Notes under the pieces: model-generated
What the model saw: only the letters and a program-made list of their open reading frames with translations
Database searches by the model: none
What the model was told of the DNA's origin: nothing
Translations under genes and position numbers: made by a program
Assembly: GCA_036924085.1 (NCBI GenBank)
Contig: JAVGWX010000001.1
Span: 2,096,603-2,160,602 of the forward strand
Direction of reading: 5' to 3'
DNA: 64,000 nt
Source of the DNA: Ariolimax columbianus
Lineage: Eukaryota > Mollusca > Gastropoda > Stylommatophora > Arionidae
Shown: positions 43,023 to 54,879 of the stretch, piece by piece
Layout of the letters: each line of letters opens with the position of its first letter
Position numbering within the stretch: position 1 is the first letter of the stretch

Positions 43023-43826
43023 GATGTCTTAGAGAGATGATTGGCACCGGACGAAATATCAAAGTCACGATGGCTCAGGTCCGATATGTGATAGTACTAA
43101 TGTTCATATCGTTATGGTCACAGTGCCATATATATCAGTCACACGATAGTAAACATGACCTCCAGTGATCATTGATAAAGAGATTCTTCTAGTGGACGCG
43201 CCGGGACGGATGTCAAGCAGACGGTCTTGAGTACGCTGTCAGATTTGTGAGGAAGATCATCTCTCTGAGATCATGAGATAATAGGAGTTCATTGGGTGGA
43301 CATTTCTGTTCTGTCAGAGACAAGCTCTGCGGCTGTAATGACTGCATCAAGCGACTCTGAGTTAACCCGTTTCTTTTGTCAACCGATGTTTCTGTCTAGC
43401 TGGATATGTTTTGTGTTCCCATTGAATGTCTGAGATTATTATTTATGAGAGGCTGGACACCATTGTTATATTTGAATCAGGAAACATCCATTCGTGAAGA
43501 TCGGGTTTGATCAATTATCTTGTATTTGTTCTTCGACGACCCTTCATTCCTGGACTCGCCTGTGCTCTTGTCCATTTTTGAGACTGAACATAAAATACCA
43601 GCGGACAAAGCTGATTACCCGTGGCAATAGATTGTTGACCTGCACGGACGCGTGTCTACCAGGCTGGAGCACGAGTGTCGACCATGTTAGCACAACCGGA
43701 TACATGAGACAAGATGGGGTGGCGCCAGTTAGACGCTCCATTGCAGATGATCGCTGGGAGGCGGGGAAGACCGGATTGATCAGCGAGCTTATCATGCCAC
43801 CTGGTGACCTCTCCTGCCATGGCATC
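43023..43826. other. No recognised gene; 136-codon open frame
   Basis: The frame 43494-43904 (+) starts MKIGFDQLSCICSSTT and runs into the poly-T of the next retroposon, so its end is not native. It is not built of repeats. No domain recognised; it could be a chance frame. Confidence 0.3.
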
Positions 43827-44100
43827 TTTTTTTTTTTTTGCTTAGATGTTTGCCTCACTAGTTTCTACTGGCGGAGGCGCGCCATTTTCCACCCCAGACC
43901 GTAGTCAATTGGGCGATATCAGGACGCATAAACCAGTGCTTGGATGCATGTGTGCATCTGTATGTACCTATGCTAGGTTTGTGCGCCCTCAGAAGCTAGC
44001 CCAACCAAAGTGCAATGGAAGGGCTTTACCCCGAGGGCGCGTGTGAAAGTTGTGCAAGGGTGTGACTGTAGGACAGAGTCAAATGAAACAGAGTGAGGTA
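43827..44100 (-). mobile_element. Dispersed retroposon, copy 1
   Basis: About 260 bp plus a 13-T run at the left edge (poly-A on the minus strand). It is about 98% identical to 61631-61904: four differences in about 255 bp. It contains GGCGGAGGCGCGCCATTTTC and TTGTGCGCCCTCAGAAGCTA. A 66-codon plus frame is kept in both copies, but minus orientation with poly-A is the likelier reading. No clear A/B boxes were seen, so it may be a LINE 3' end or an unusual SINE. Confidence 0.7.
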
Positions 44101-44199
44101 AGAGGCGAGAGAAGAGTGGCCCCCAGGGTGAGCCCCTTGGCTGTAAGTGCGTCTATCTGCACATTCTCCCAAGGAGATAAATGAAGATGCTTGTTCTAT

Positions 44200-44350
44200 C
44201 ATTTGAATATTGATGGTAGCCAAATAATAGCACAGACAATTGAGGGTAGTCGGAAGTGAGATAAAAGGTAGCAGAGAAACATGAACGTAACTACATGAGG
44301 GTAGCCGGCAGTGGAATAAAGTGTAGCAGAGAAACATGATCGTAGCCACA
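44200..44350. repeat. About 55-60-bp repeat, 2-3 copies (same family as 45.24-46.26 kb)
   Basis: GGTAGCAGAGAAACATGAAC and ACATGAGGGTAGCCGGCAGT recur. These words are the core of the larger array 0.9 kb further on. Confidence 0.85.
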
Positions 44351-45235
44351 TTGTGACAGATGTTACCCAATTAGTTTACCCTTGTCGTATAGTGACTGAT
44401 CTCCCTTACCTTAATTATTTCCCCCTTTACACAAACACAAAAGGTCTTTACCCCTAACCTCTCTAACAATAGCTGATAAACTATTTCAATTCTTGAGGCT
44501 TGTGGTCCTTCGTCGCTTTCCATCCGAGTTCCCGAGTTCTCTTGTGACGTGGTCACTAGTATCTCTCTTTCACCTTACATACTCTTGACGTAGCCAGTTT
44601 CAAGACAGCATAACATACAGTTCTTTGAGCGTCTTCCACCTTGGCTCACACATCGGCTGTCATTTCCAACAGGCTCATGACCATAACCAGCTGAATACAC
44701 ATCTGCGTTTCCCATCAGCCGAATCCGATCATTTGTCCTTGCCAGCAGGCCCGAGTGTCCGACCAGTTGAATCTAGAACTGCGTTTGTCACCATCTTTCG
44801 GTCAGGTATGTCGCACTTTCGGTGGGGTCAGGTCACTGCCTACGGAACTCACAGTAGAATCTTCTAGTATTCTTTGTACTGTCTCGTGTGTCGGCTTTCA
44901 TTGGCCCCCTCATGCTCCTCCCAAACCCCTCCTATCCAACATGGCCGCCGGTCACGAAGTACTTATGTTACCACCACGATGACCAGCTCGCGTCACTGCT
45001 TGGCCTGCACCTCCTGTCAATATGTCAAGTTCCCCATTTCTTGAGCCCCTACCAACTTTCTATGTTCTCTGGGCACTGGTTCATGTGCGGTCCTAGCCCT
45101 TCACTAACTTCTTGTGACAACTTGTCACCAAATGACAGGTAGTTGAAGTCCTCAACCAATCTGTTTGACCATCTAGCTACTACGTCATGTGCGGATCTAA
45201 TTCCCCCCCCTCCACCCCAACCCCGCCAAATTCTT
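44351..45235. other. No gene recognised
   Basis: About 0.9 kb of pyrimidine-rich, mostly non-repetitive sequence between two blocks of one minisatellite family. A CCCCCCCC run lies near 45205. Short open frames only. Confidence 0.45.
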
Positions 45236-45239
45236 AGTA

Positions 45240-46255
45240 CATGAGAGTAGCCGGCGGAGGGTGGAAGGTCGTAGAGAATCATCAAGGTAGCCACATGATG
45301 GTAGCCGATGCTAGCGTAGGGGGTCGGAGAGAGACATGAGAGTTGCCACATCACTGTAGCCAGCAGTGGGGAGGAGGGTCGAAGAGAAACATGAAAGTAT
45401 CTACATTAGTGTAGCCGGTGGTGTAGGGGAGAGTGGGAGAGAAACGTTAGCGGTAGCCGGCGGTAGGGTGAAGGGTTATAGAGAAACACAAGGGTAGCCT
45501 GTGGTGGGTGGAGGGTCGTAGAAAAACACAAGGGTAGCCACATTAGGGTAGCCGGTGGTGGGTGGAGGGTCGTAGAGAAACATGAAGTAGCCGGCAGGGT
45601 GATGGTGGGTAGTTGAGAATCATGAAGGTAGACACATGAAGGTAGACATATGAAGGCAGCCGGCTGTGGGGTTTAGTGTCGTAGAGAAACATGAGAGTAG
45701 CAAAATAAGGGTAGCCGGTGGTGTAGGGGAGAGTCGGAGAGAAACATGGGGGTAGCCTAATAAGGGTAGCCGGTGGTGTAGGGGAGAGTCGGAGAGAAAC
45801 ATGAGGGTAGCGAAATAAGTGTAGCCGGTGGTGTAGGGGAGAGTCGGAGAGAAACATGAGGGTAGCGAAATAAGGGTAGCCGGTGGTGTAGGGGAGAGTC
45901 GGAGAGAAACATGAGGGTAGCGAAATATGGGTAGCCGGTGGTGTAGGGGAGAGTCGGAGAGAAACATGAGGGTAGCGAAATAAGGGTAGCCGGCAGTAGA
46001 GTAAAAAGTCGTACAGAAACATGAGAGTAGCCGGCGAGGGGTTGATGGTCGTAGTGAATCATCATGGTAGCCACGTGAGGGTAGCCGACTGGGGAATGGA
46101 AGGTCGTTGAGACACATGAGGGTAGCCACATTATAGTAGCCGGCGATGGGTTGAGGGTCGTAGAGATACATGAGGGTAGCCGGTGTTGGGGTGGAGGGTC
46201 GTAGTGAATCATGAATGTAGCCAAATTAGAGTGGCCAGTGGTGGAGTGGAGGGTT
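45240..46255. repeat. 55-bp minisatellite, about 18 copies, diverged at both flanks
   Basis: The unit contains GTAGCCGGTGGTGTAGGGGA, GAGTCGGAGAGAAACATGAG and GGTAGCGAAATAAGG. The centre (45710-45995) is nearly uniform; the flanks vary in length and sequence, as expected for an array homogenised from its middle. Confidence 0.95.
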
Positions 46256-46439
46256 GTGTATGGAAATTGAGGGAAAACCTACATAAAGATCATCGACATG
46301 GCAGTTAAGCCGGTCCTAGAAGATGAACCAGCTGCGTCCTGGACTGGCTACATTAAACAACCCGCCACAACAGCGCGTGAGTTACAATTGTATTCATACA
46401 TTCTAGGAATGTCAACATCCTTGAAGTGCTCTGTGGCAT

Positions 46440-46998
46440 ATCTCTGGCATCTGTCTGGCATCTGTCTGGGACCTGTCTTGCATCTGTCTGGCACCTGTCT
46501 GGCCCCTGTCTGGCATCTGTCTGGCATCTGTCTGGCACCTGTCTGGCATCTGTCTGACATGTCTCACATCTGTCTGGCATCTGTCTGTCACCTGTCTGGC
46601 CCCTGTCTGGCACCTGTCTGGTATCTGTGTGGCACATGTCTGGCATCTGTCTGACATGTCTGACATCTGTCTGGCACCTGTCTGGCGCCTTTCTTGCATC
46701 TGTCTGGCATCTGTCTGGCACCTGTTTGGCATCTGTCTGGCACCTGTCTGGCATATGTCTGGCACCTGTCTGACATCTCTCTGTCATCTGTCTGGCACCT
46801 GTCTGTCGTATGTCTGGCACCTGTCTGGCATCTGTCTGGCATCTGTCTGGCATCTGTCTGGCACCTGTCTGGTATCTGTCTGGCACCTGTCTGGCATCTG
46901 TCTGAAATCTGTCTGTCATCTGTCTGGCACCGTTCTGACATTTGTCTGGCACCTATCTGGTATCTGCCTGGCACCTGTCTGGCATCTGTCTGCACCTA
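46440..46998. repeat. 11-bp minisatellite CAYCTGTCTGG, about 50 copies
   Basis: CATCTGTCTGG and CACCTGTCTGG alternate. Three plus and three minus frames are largely open, giving spurious ORFs. Confidence 0.97.
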
Positions 46999-47282
46999 TC
47001 AGACATTAGACATGCATTCAAGAATATCAGAAATGCTGTGTTTCCGCAGACAAAAAACGTTTATGCCCGACATTACCTGTTTTTTTTTAAATTATCGAAC
47101 GTTCAAAGTCCTGATTTTCATTTTAAAACGAGATGTTGTTTGCCTGCCTGGCCTTGTGTCTGCCTCCTCGCAGCTCATCGCATGAAATAGTTTTTGTCTC
47201 ACCATTTCGCCATTGTATATGTCCGCTTCTTGGAGTTGACCTACCGTGGTCGTCCAGATTCAAATCTTTATTGGTGCTTCAA

Positions 47283-47355
47283 TTTATTATTCCACCCAAG
47301 TGGGTCTTCCACCCAAGTGGGTCTTCCATCCGCGTGGGTCTTCCATCCGAGTGGT
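47283..47355. repeat. 17-bp repeat, 4 copies
   Basis: CCACCCAAGTGGGTCTT recurs. Its core CCCAAGTGGG is nearly palindromic. Confidence 0.88.
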
Positions 47356-47630
47356 ACACAAGTTGAACTCAATAGAACTACTCTAACTTCCTTACCATCA
47401 AATGTCAATAAAGAGAATTGTGCGTGGGGCTAGCAACCTCATCATATAAAACCACTAAGATGAAAGCACCACTGCAGATGTTCAGACACAGGTTTCATGT
47501 AAGGTGTCAGGGCTAGTGTCTACTCTATGCTCCCTTTCGATCGAAAAGGTGAATCAATGTCTATAAATGCTACTGTTTTTTTAAGAATTGTGTCTTGATA
47601 TTTCCGTTCACATCCCAGTTTTAGTTCCAT
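47356..47630. other. No gene recognised
   Basis: Sequence between arrays; nothing seen. Confidence 0.5.
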
Positions 47631-47631
47631 A

Positions 47632-48018
47632 CAACACACGACTGTCCTCTCATTAGTTCCACACAACACACGGCTGTCCTCTGACTGGTTCCACACAACA
47701 CACGACTGTTCTCTCACTGGATCCACACAACACACGACTGTTCTCTGGCTGGATCCACACAACACACGACTGTCTTCTGGCTGGTTCCACACAACACACG
47801 ACTGTCCTCTGGCTGGTTCCACACAACACACGACTGTTCTCTCACTGGATCCACACAACACACGACAGTCCTCTGGCTGGTTCCACACAACACACGACTG
47901 TTCTCTGGCTGGTTCCACACAACACACGACTGTTCTCTCACTGGTTCCACACAACACACGACTGTTCTCTCACTGGATCCACACAACACACGACTGTTCT
48001 CTCACTGGATCCACACAA
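47632..48018. repeat. 33-bp minisatellite, about 12 copies
   Basis: The unit is CCACACAACACACGACTGTT plus CTCTCACTGGTTC. Two binary variants (GGTTC/GGATC and CTCACTGG/CTGGCTGG) combine freely. The 145-codon minus frame is an 11-residue repeat by-product. Confidence 0.96.
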
Positions 48019-48129
48019 CAGTACTCTCAAGCCCTTATTTGTGACCTTCCTGAAATGACCAGCCGACCTTGTATGTGAAGCCTGCAAAAACAGTCTCGTG
48101 AGGTTGGAGGAAGCCGAGATCTCGTTTCC

Positions 48130-48345
48130 CCGCCTGGTGACATATTGGGAAAAGTGGGTTTGTGGAACGGCGCACTGAAGATGATGTGGTCAGCTGTCCA
48201 GACTTGCTCTGGTACCAACATTGATCGGCTGTGTTGACAGATGTGCCATTTGATATCGAAAAGATATCACGCATCAATTGGGATTGAGTCTAGATCACTG
48301 GGTTGGCAGCCAGTACACTGACTACTGCGCCACCTCGACTGCACG
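48130..48345 (-). mobile_element. tRNA-derived SINE
   Basis: On the minus strand from about 48341: GGTGGCGCAGTAGTCAGTGT holds an A-box-like TGGCGCAGTAG, and GACTCAATCCC a B-box-like site about 35 bp later. Then ATTGATGCGTGATATC follows, as in the SINE fragment at 2.2-2.4 kb. The left end is uncertain. Confidence 0.6.
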
Positions 48346-49084
48346 TGGGGTACACATGTTGCTTTCTAGAATGAACGGGAGTAGAGTAAGAAGAAGAGAG
48401 CGGACAGAGCGGCGTGGTTCATGGTGGAAGGAACGGGATTGGTACACAGGGCGGCGAGGTTCATTGTGGAAGGGGCGGGATTTGTACACAGCAAGGACAC
48501 AGCCATATGCATATACATGTAGGTGTACATGTAGGTGTACATTTATGTACTCCATAACAACAGGAATATAACTGTCTGAAACTAAAAACAGATATTCGTT
48601 CACGTTTTATGGAGCAGTCTGTGGGTGTTTAACCAAGTGGATGACTGGAAAGTTATGAAGGTATTGGGAAAGTTGAATAAAGGCAGCAAGATCTGGGAGG
48701 ATGAAAGAATCGTCTTGAGAACACACATGAGAACGAGCGAGCACCTGCAACATTTCAAGCTGATCAAACAGGTGGCTAAACGAGATTGTTTGCAACATCT
48801 GTTGTCTCCTAATAGGAAGCACAGCTTGAGGATCATAATGGTATCTTGAGATATGATTTGATGGACACAGCGTCAATTACCTGGCAAATGCTGGAGTCGC
48901 TGCTCAAAAAGCAATAGGAAAACATCAGTTCAATAAAGTCATTGAAGTAACGACACAGTCAAATAGATACATTTCTAGCGTCATTGTTATTAACAAGGTG
49001 ACGGTGACGAACGTCAACAGGTGACGTCATTTTCCAGAACACGACATGATCGTATTTAGGACAATCAGCTATTTCATGTTAGAG
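48346..49084. other. No recognised gene; 74-codon open frame
   Basis: The frame 48625-48849 (+) reads VMKVLGKLNKGSKIWEDERI and later LQHFKLIKQVAKRDCLQHLL. It looks protein-like in composition and is not repeat-driven. I cannot name it; a transposon or host exon is possible. Confidence 0.3.
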
Positions 49085-49200
49085 TAGTGGAGACAATCAA
49101 CTATTTCATGTTAGAGTAATGGAGACCATCAACTATTTCATGTTAGAGTAATGGAGACCATCAACTATTTCATGTGAGAGTAGTAGAGACAATCAGCGTT
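49085..49200. repeat. 32-bp repeat, 4 copies
   Basis: The unit contains AGACAATCAACTATTTCATG and TTAGAGTAATGG. Confidence 0.92.
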
Positions 49201-49545
49201 TTCACATGATATGTTTCTCTGCGATAAAGATCAGTGTAGTCCCATAGCAGACACTGCTGTCGGGGATGAAGTGTTGATAATTCACAATGAGAAGGTCTAC
49301 GCTTTTGTACGCCCTGAAAAGGACGTTATGTGACGGGTTACAATAGCTTTCCTCACATCCTGAGTGTGCTGATGAAGGTGGGCTGGCGTTCTTCAGGCGG
49401 TTGTGATATGCTTGGCTTCATCTGCGTATCGCTCAGTACTACGCGGATCGCGTCGATCCCTCACCTCACTAGCCAGGCTGTCATAAAGACAGCCCGTTTC
49501 CAGGGAGGGGGGGGGGGGGCAACGAGGAAACCGAAGTGAGGGTCT
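49201..49545. other. No gene recognised
   Basis: Non-repetitive except for a G run near 49505-49518. Confidence 0.5.
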
Positions 49546-49546
49546 T

Positions 49547-49960
49547 GGCCAGTATATTGTGTCTGACCCTGACTAACATGTCTGATCAGTATATTGTGTC
49601 TGACTCTGACTAACATGTCTGACCAGTATATTGTGTCTGACCCTGACTAACATGTCTGACCAGTATGTTGTGTCTGATCCTGACTAACATGTATGACCAG
49701 TATGTTGTGTCTGACCCTGACTAACATGTCTGACCAGAATGTTGTGCCTGATCCTGACTAACATGTCTGATCAGTATGTTGTGTCTGATCCTGACTAACA
49801 TGTATGACCAGTATGTTGTGTCTGACCCTGACTAACATGTCTGACCAGTATGTTGTGTCTGATCCTGACTAACATGTATGACCACTATGTTGTGCCTGAT
49901 CCTGACTAACATGTCTGACCAGTATGTTGTGCCTGATCAGTATGTTGTGCCTGATCAGAC
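49547..49960. repeat. 37-bp minisatellite, about 11 copies
   Basis: The unit is AGTATGTTGTGTCTGACCCT plus GACTAACATGTCTGACC. GATCC/GACCC and TGTATGACC variants alternate in a two-unit rhythm. Confidence 0.95.
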
Positions 49961-50474
49961 GTTAGTCTTCCTCCCCCTCCGGTGTAATAGACTACTATGT
50001 GTTTGTTAGGTGGGCTGCTAATTCCCTTCCACGCTGCCTTTTATTCTCTAATGGTAAGCCAGATACCCATTTACAGCTTGGTCGACTGAAACGTGTTGGT
50101 AACGAGAATTGAAATCTGTACAATTGCAGTGAAAACCAATTGATCTGTCGCTACGCCAATCACACGATACAACATCTGATACAACATAAGAATAATTGAG
50201 GATATGCAACAATCTGGCCTGAACTAACAGCATCAGAGACAGACCCCAGGTACAATCAGCTTTTATTAATGCAGTCAGGCTATAACGGTTTCCAGACAAT
50301 GCCGTAGATGAAAGTCTTCAGTGTCATGCTGGCTGCAATCCTCTCGGGAAATGTTATGCTATAGGAAAGCATGCATATCACTAGCAGCTGTAGCAGACCC
50401 CACAGTTTGCCCTAGGGTTATTCTAACTTAGAACATTATCACACTCATCCACATCATTCATGACCACACACAGC
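49961..50474. other. No gene recognised
   Basis: Sequence left of LTR-like block B. No array or familiar motif. Confidence 0.45.
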
Positions 50475-51352
50475 AAATAATATAGCACACAGAAGATGGA
50501 ATATTTATTATATAATACTCATACCAGAAAAAAGAGTAGGGAAATTACAAACACAATACAATACATATCATTTGAACTAAATATTCCTATATTATATATA
50601 TGTTAATATAAATATTAACTAAAACGGAAATTTTAAGCATTAGCTCTTGATGAAATTTCCAGACTATCAAAAATCCAGTTCTATTGCCGTACACACATCA
50701 CACACCCATCTAGATCTGACCTAGTCGATTTACACACTCGCTTAACTCGTCAGAACATACCTCATTCATAAGGTGTCCTGAACACACGTTCAGATTATCT
50801 ATTAATACAAAACGCTCACACACACCTATTTGAGCGGCTGGACCCTGACTCAATGGCGTATGCTGTTTTGAGCGATCCTGTTCTATCTCCAACATTCGTA
50901 CAACACTCGTTCAATCGCTCCTCAATCTAAGTCGGTGAGCTAAACAGACTCCTATCTACATTCACTCGTCCCCTCTCCATGCCAGCCTCCTGAGCTAAAC
51001 TTTGTCTCGTGTTATATATTCTCAAGCAGTATCAGAGCTGACCAATGGATCTCTAGGGGATGGCTCTATTCAGTCGTTATTGGAAAGAATTACTCTGAAC
51101 CTGTCACTCATCTATCGCAGCAAGCTCCGCTGCCCTCCCATCTGTCACTCACCCGCCATTGCCCAAATGGAACGCCAGTGGTCAGTTCCTACCTGTACAT
51201 TCTTTCGCCAATTCCGATTTTCTTTGTTGAGACGGTGAGTGGCCTTGGCGTAATGACCAGATAGAGAGTGACCTTGGCACGCATTCGGGTACCTTTGTTC
51301 TCATCACATCACACCTGTCCTAAACTCTCATGCTCGCGGTGGAACTGTTACA
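50475..51352 (-). mobile_element. LTR-like block B (minus orientation, probable solo LTR)
   Basis: The minus strand starts TGTAACAGTTCCACCGCGAG and shares ordered landmarks with block A (36.86-38.07 kb): GTGCCAAGGTCA, CACCGTCTCAACA, CTTGAGAATATATAAC (TATA, 51011-51020), a transcribed-leader-like stretch, then AT-rich sequence ending near AATAAATATTCCA (about 50500). It is about 300 bp shorter than block A and well diverged, so the two are old relatives and not the paired LTRs of one insertion. Confidence 0.5.
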
Positions 51353-51419
51353 TAGCAACAGAATCACATCCTCGCGTTGTTGGCGATGTTGAAAGAAGAG
51401 GTGAGTGGAAACACATTGT

Positions 51420-51740
51420 TGACAGTACTCTGTGACAGCACTTGTTGATACCAGTCTGTGACAGCACTTTTTGATTCAAGTCTGTGACAGTACTTTTTGA
51501 TATCAGTCTGTGACAGCACTTTTTGATATCAGTCTGTGACATAATTCTGTGACAGCACTCTGTGACAGCATTCTATGACAGCACTCTGTGACAGCATTCT
51601 ATGACATCACTCTGTGACAGCACTTTGTGACAGCACTCTGTGACAGCATTCTATGACAGCACTCTGTGACAGCACTCTGTGACAGCATTCTATGACAGCA
51701 CTCTGTGACAGCACTCTATGACAGCACTCTGTGACAGCAG
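51420..51740. repeat. 26-bp minisatellites, two subfamilies
   Basis: 51420-51540 repeats TCTGTGACAGCACTTTTTGA plus TATCAG. 51540-51740 repeats ACTCTGTGACAGCATTCTAT plus GACAGC, with half-unit jumps. The shared TCTGTGACAGCA links them. Confidence 0.93.
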
Positions 51741-51859
51741 GGAACATTTTTGGATTAATCGTCACTACAGCGACGACAGAAAATGTTGGATGTTGTAGCA
51801 TCATGCAATGGGTGTCAACAATCTAAGTACACATTGAAAATCAGTAATGAAATAAATAA

Positions 51860-52252
51860 ATGGAAGACGAGAATAGAAGACAAGAATAGAAGACAAGAAT
51901 AGCAGACAAGAATAGCAGACAAGAATAGAAGACAAGAATAGAAGACAAGAATAGCAGACAAGAATAGAAGACAAGAATAGAAGACAAGAATAGCAGACAA
52001 GAATAGAAGACACCAATGGAAGACAAGAATAGCAGACAAGAATAGAAGACAAGAATAGAAGACAAGAATAGCAGACAAGAATAGAAGACACCAATGGAAG
52101 ACAAGAATAGAAGACACCAATTGGAGACAAGAATAGAAGACAAGAATAGAAGACAAGAATAGAAGACACCAATTGGAGACAAGAATAGCAGACAAGAATA
52201 GCAGACAAGAATAGAAGACAAGAATAGAAGAGCGGAATAGCAGACAAGAATA
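51860..52252. repeat. 13-bp minisatellite, about 30 copies
   Basis: The unit is AAGAATAGAAGAC, with AAGAATAGCAGAC and ACCAATGGAAGAC forms. The order of variants repeats in longer blocks. The minus frames are L/S/F/Y-rich by-products. Confidence 0.97.
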
Positions 52253-52369
52253 TAGCTATTATACGTCACTAATGATAGAAAGTTATGGGTACTCTTCCCC
52301 TACGCCAGTCGGTATGACGCATGAAGAAGATGCAAGCACTGTGTGTCTGTCTGGTGTGCTGCGATGTGT

Positions 52370-52450
52370 GTATGCGAGATGGTATGTATGTGTGTGTGTG
52401 TGCGCGTGCGCGCCTATGAGTGTGTGTGTGAATACGCGCTCGCGCATGCC
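52370..52450. repeat. GT/GC microsatellite
   Basis: A short alternating purine-pyrimidine run (GTGTGTGTGCGCGTGCGCGC) that could adopt Z-DNA. Confidence 0.8.
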
Positions 52451-52737
52451 AACTCGTCAGTATCTATTTTGGGTTCACTAACGCTCTGTCTTAGCCAAAT
52501 ATCCTATAAAGTGAGGTCGTCACCTTGGCCCGCACCTTTGTTTGACACGCACGCCGAACATAAATACAAAACCGGATACCTTGAAGTCAAACATTGATGG
52601 CAGAAACAGGCGTGTTCTGGAAACAAAAAGAAACCATTTGTTGGGTAAATGAGAGGATTGCCCAGATACTATGTTGTATTGCTGGCAATGTCTAACACGC
52701 GTTAGTTGTACAGGCCTATGTACTTGTTATAGACTTC
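52451..52737. other. No gene recognised
   Basis: Short unassigned stretch. Confidence 0.5.
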
Positions 52738-53015
52738 ATATGTACGCAGGCTTCTTTCACTTCATATGTACGCAGGCTTCTATCACTTCATGTGTACGCA
52801 ATCTTCAATCACTTCATTTGTACGCAGGCTTATATCACTTCATATGTACGCAGGCTTCTATCACTTCATATGTACGCAGGCTTCAAACACTTCATGTGTA
52901 CGCAGCCTTCAATCACTTCATGTGTACGCAATCTTCAATCACTTCATTTGTGCGCAGGCTTCAATCACTTCATGTGTGCGCAGGCTTCAATCACTTCATG
53001 TGTGAGCAGGTTTTA
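52738..53015. repeat. 26-bp minisatellite, about 11 copies
   Basis: The unit is TCACTTCATATGTACGCAGG plus CTTCTA. All three plus frames are open, giving three overlapping ORFs. Confidence 0.95.
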
Positions 53016-53468
53016 ATCATTTGAACCACCAAATGCCGCGTAGATTGAGAGTAACCGTCTCTTGCGCATGCCTGAAGCTTATACTAGCAACCTCCTCATC
53101 ACACCTGTGAGACTACAACTAACGGTAGCTCACACAATACTCCTCTCCACTTCCCCCATTTTCTCCCTCCCCTGTGCTGCCCTATTTGATCCGTCTTGTG
53201 GTCAGTTGATGTTACTGGTACTGAGAAGTTCAATTTGGAGGATTTCTCTCTGGTACCCGGTTGTGTTGGATCGAATAATATTCCGAGGCGCACTGATGAA
53301 GGTGTATCTAGGTCCTTCTGGGTGTAATTTAATATGAGGCTTCTCTGCTGACTCACCAACGTTATCAAACTGTAAACTTCCACTGTGTTGGTCAGGGTGC
53401 TGTAACACTGTCTGATTCCAGCATTAATACCTTGCGTAAGGTGGGAACTAGGTCAGGATGGTGCACCT
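53016..53468. other. No gene recognised
   Basis: Overlapping frames on both strands (53062-53337, +; 53099-53383, -) with no known domain. Confidence 0.4.
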
Positions 53469-53469
53469 G

Positions 53470-53720
53470 GTCCTGCCATGAGGTGAGGCTTAGTAGCTCC
53501 TAGCCCTGACATGAAGTGAGCCTTAGTAGCTCTTGGCCCTGACATGAGGTGAGACTTAGTAGCTCTTGGCCCTGACATGAAGTGAGCCTTAGTAGCTCTT
53601 GGCCTTGACATGAGGTGAGACAGTAGCTCCTAGCCCTGACATGAGGTCAGCCTTAGTAGCTCCTGGTCCTGACATGAGGTGAGACTTAGTAGCTCTTGGC
53701 CCTGACATGAGGTGGATCAT
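53470..53720. repeat. 33-bp minisatellite, about 7 copies
   Basis: The unit contains CTGACATGAGGTGAGACTTA and GTAGCTCTTGGCC. Confidence 0.94.
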
Positions 53721-53882
53721 GATCATTATGTTCTACCTGGCCCTGCCTGTACTATAAGAACCTCAGCGACCACTCGTCACTTACATCACCACAGAGAAGA
53801 TTGGACAGACATGATCCAAGACAACAGATTGTCCATATAGCTTCACAGGCTACAATGAACTGAACTGCATGTTCAGAGTCTA

Positions 53883-54362
53883 TTACCGCCTCGGGGGTGA
53901 ATCAGTTAGAACAACTGTTCCTCACTGCGAAAAGACCAAAGTTCAATAACCTACCGCCTCCGGGGTGAATCAGTTAGAACAACTGTTCCTCACTGCGAAA
54001 AGACCAAAGTTCAATAAGCTACCGCCTCGGGGGTGAATCAGTTAGAACAACTGTTCCTCACTGCGAAAAGACCAAAGTTCAATAACCTACCGCCTCGGGG
54101 GTGAATCAGTTAGAACAACTGTTCCTCACTGCGAAAAGACCAAAGTTCAATAACCTACCGCCTCCGGGGTGAATCAGTTAGAACAACTGTTCCTCACTGC
54201 GAAAAGACCAAAGTTCAATAACGTACCGCCTCCGGGGTGAATCAGTTAGAACAACTGTTCCTCACTGCGAAAAGACCAAAGTTCAATAACCTACCGCCTC
54301 GGGGGTGAATCAGTTAGAACAACTGTCCCTCACTGCGAAAAGACCAAAGTTCAATAACGTAC
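53883..54362. repeat. 68-bp minisatellite, 7 copies
   Basis: The longest unit in the window: TACCGCCTCGGGGGTGAATC, AGTTAGAACAACTGTTCCTC, ACTGCGAAAAGACCAAAGTT, CAATAACC. Variants are CTCGGGGG/CTCCGGGG and AACC/AACG/AAGC; otherwise copies are nearly identical. Confidence 0.97.
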
Positions 54363-54879
54363 CACAATTCTCCAGCCTAACATGCTAGGAAGTGGTGCCT
54401 GACCTTAATTAGGAAAAGAACCGCTGAAACCACCTCAGCAAAAGATGAGAACTAGTAGACTGAAGTGTCTATCCCGTCTTCTACCTGTCACCTTGTCAGA
54501 GAAGGTTGCTGATAGTGTGAGATCATTGTCACTGAAACATAGGGAGTGTGTGGTATGGTTATGGGTAGAGGAAGTCCTCTTTGTTTCATATACAAACAAA
54601 TTGGGTTCTGTAACTGTTATATCAGGTGGTTAAGGTGGGTTGTGCATGCGGATGGCAACCTCATCATGCAAATCAAGGTTCTAAGAGAGCCACAACTTCT
54701 AGAACCCGTTGGTTGGGGGTACATCTACCCCAGCCAGTTGTACTGGTGCCATCATCGGAGCACACAAACACGTTGGATTCTAGAACAAACAAATCAATCA
54801 TAGAACAAACAGGAGCAATCAGGCCACTGTCTTTGAGCCGTCTCCTCCATGCCAGACTGTTGCTGGTGTCATCGCTAAC
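54363..54879. other. No recognised gene
   Basis: Plus-strand frames (54445-54633, 54626-54940) are unassigned. The right end may belong to the minus-strand LINE fragment that follows. Confidence 0.35.

Noticed and set aside
53740..53800. TATA-like CTATAAGAACC with a downstream initiator-like region
   Set aside because: A lone match in unassigned DNA; no paired LTR feature or coding frame supports it.
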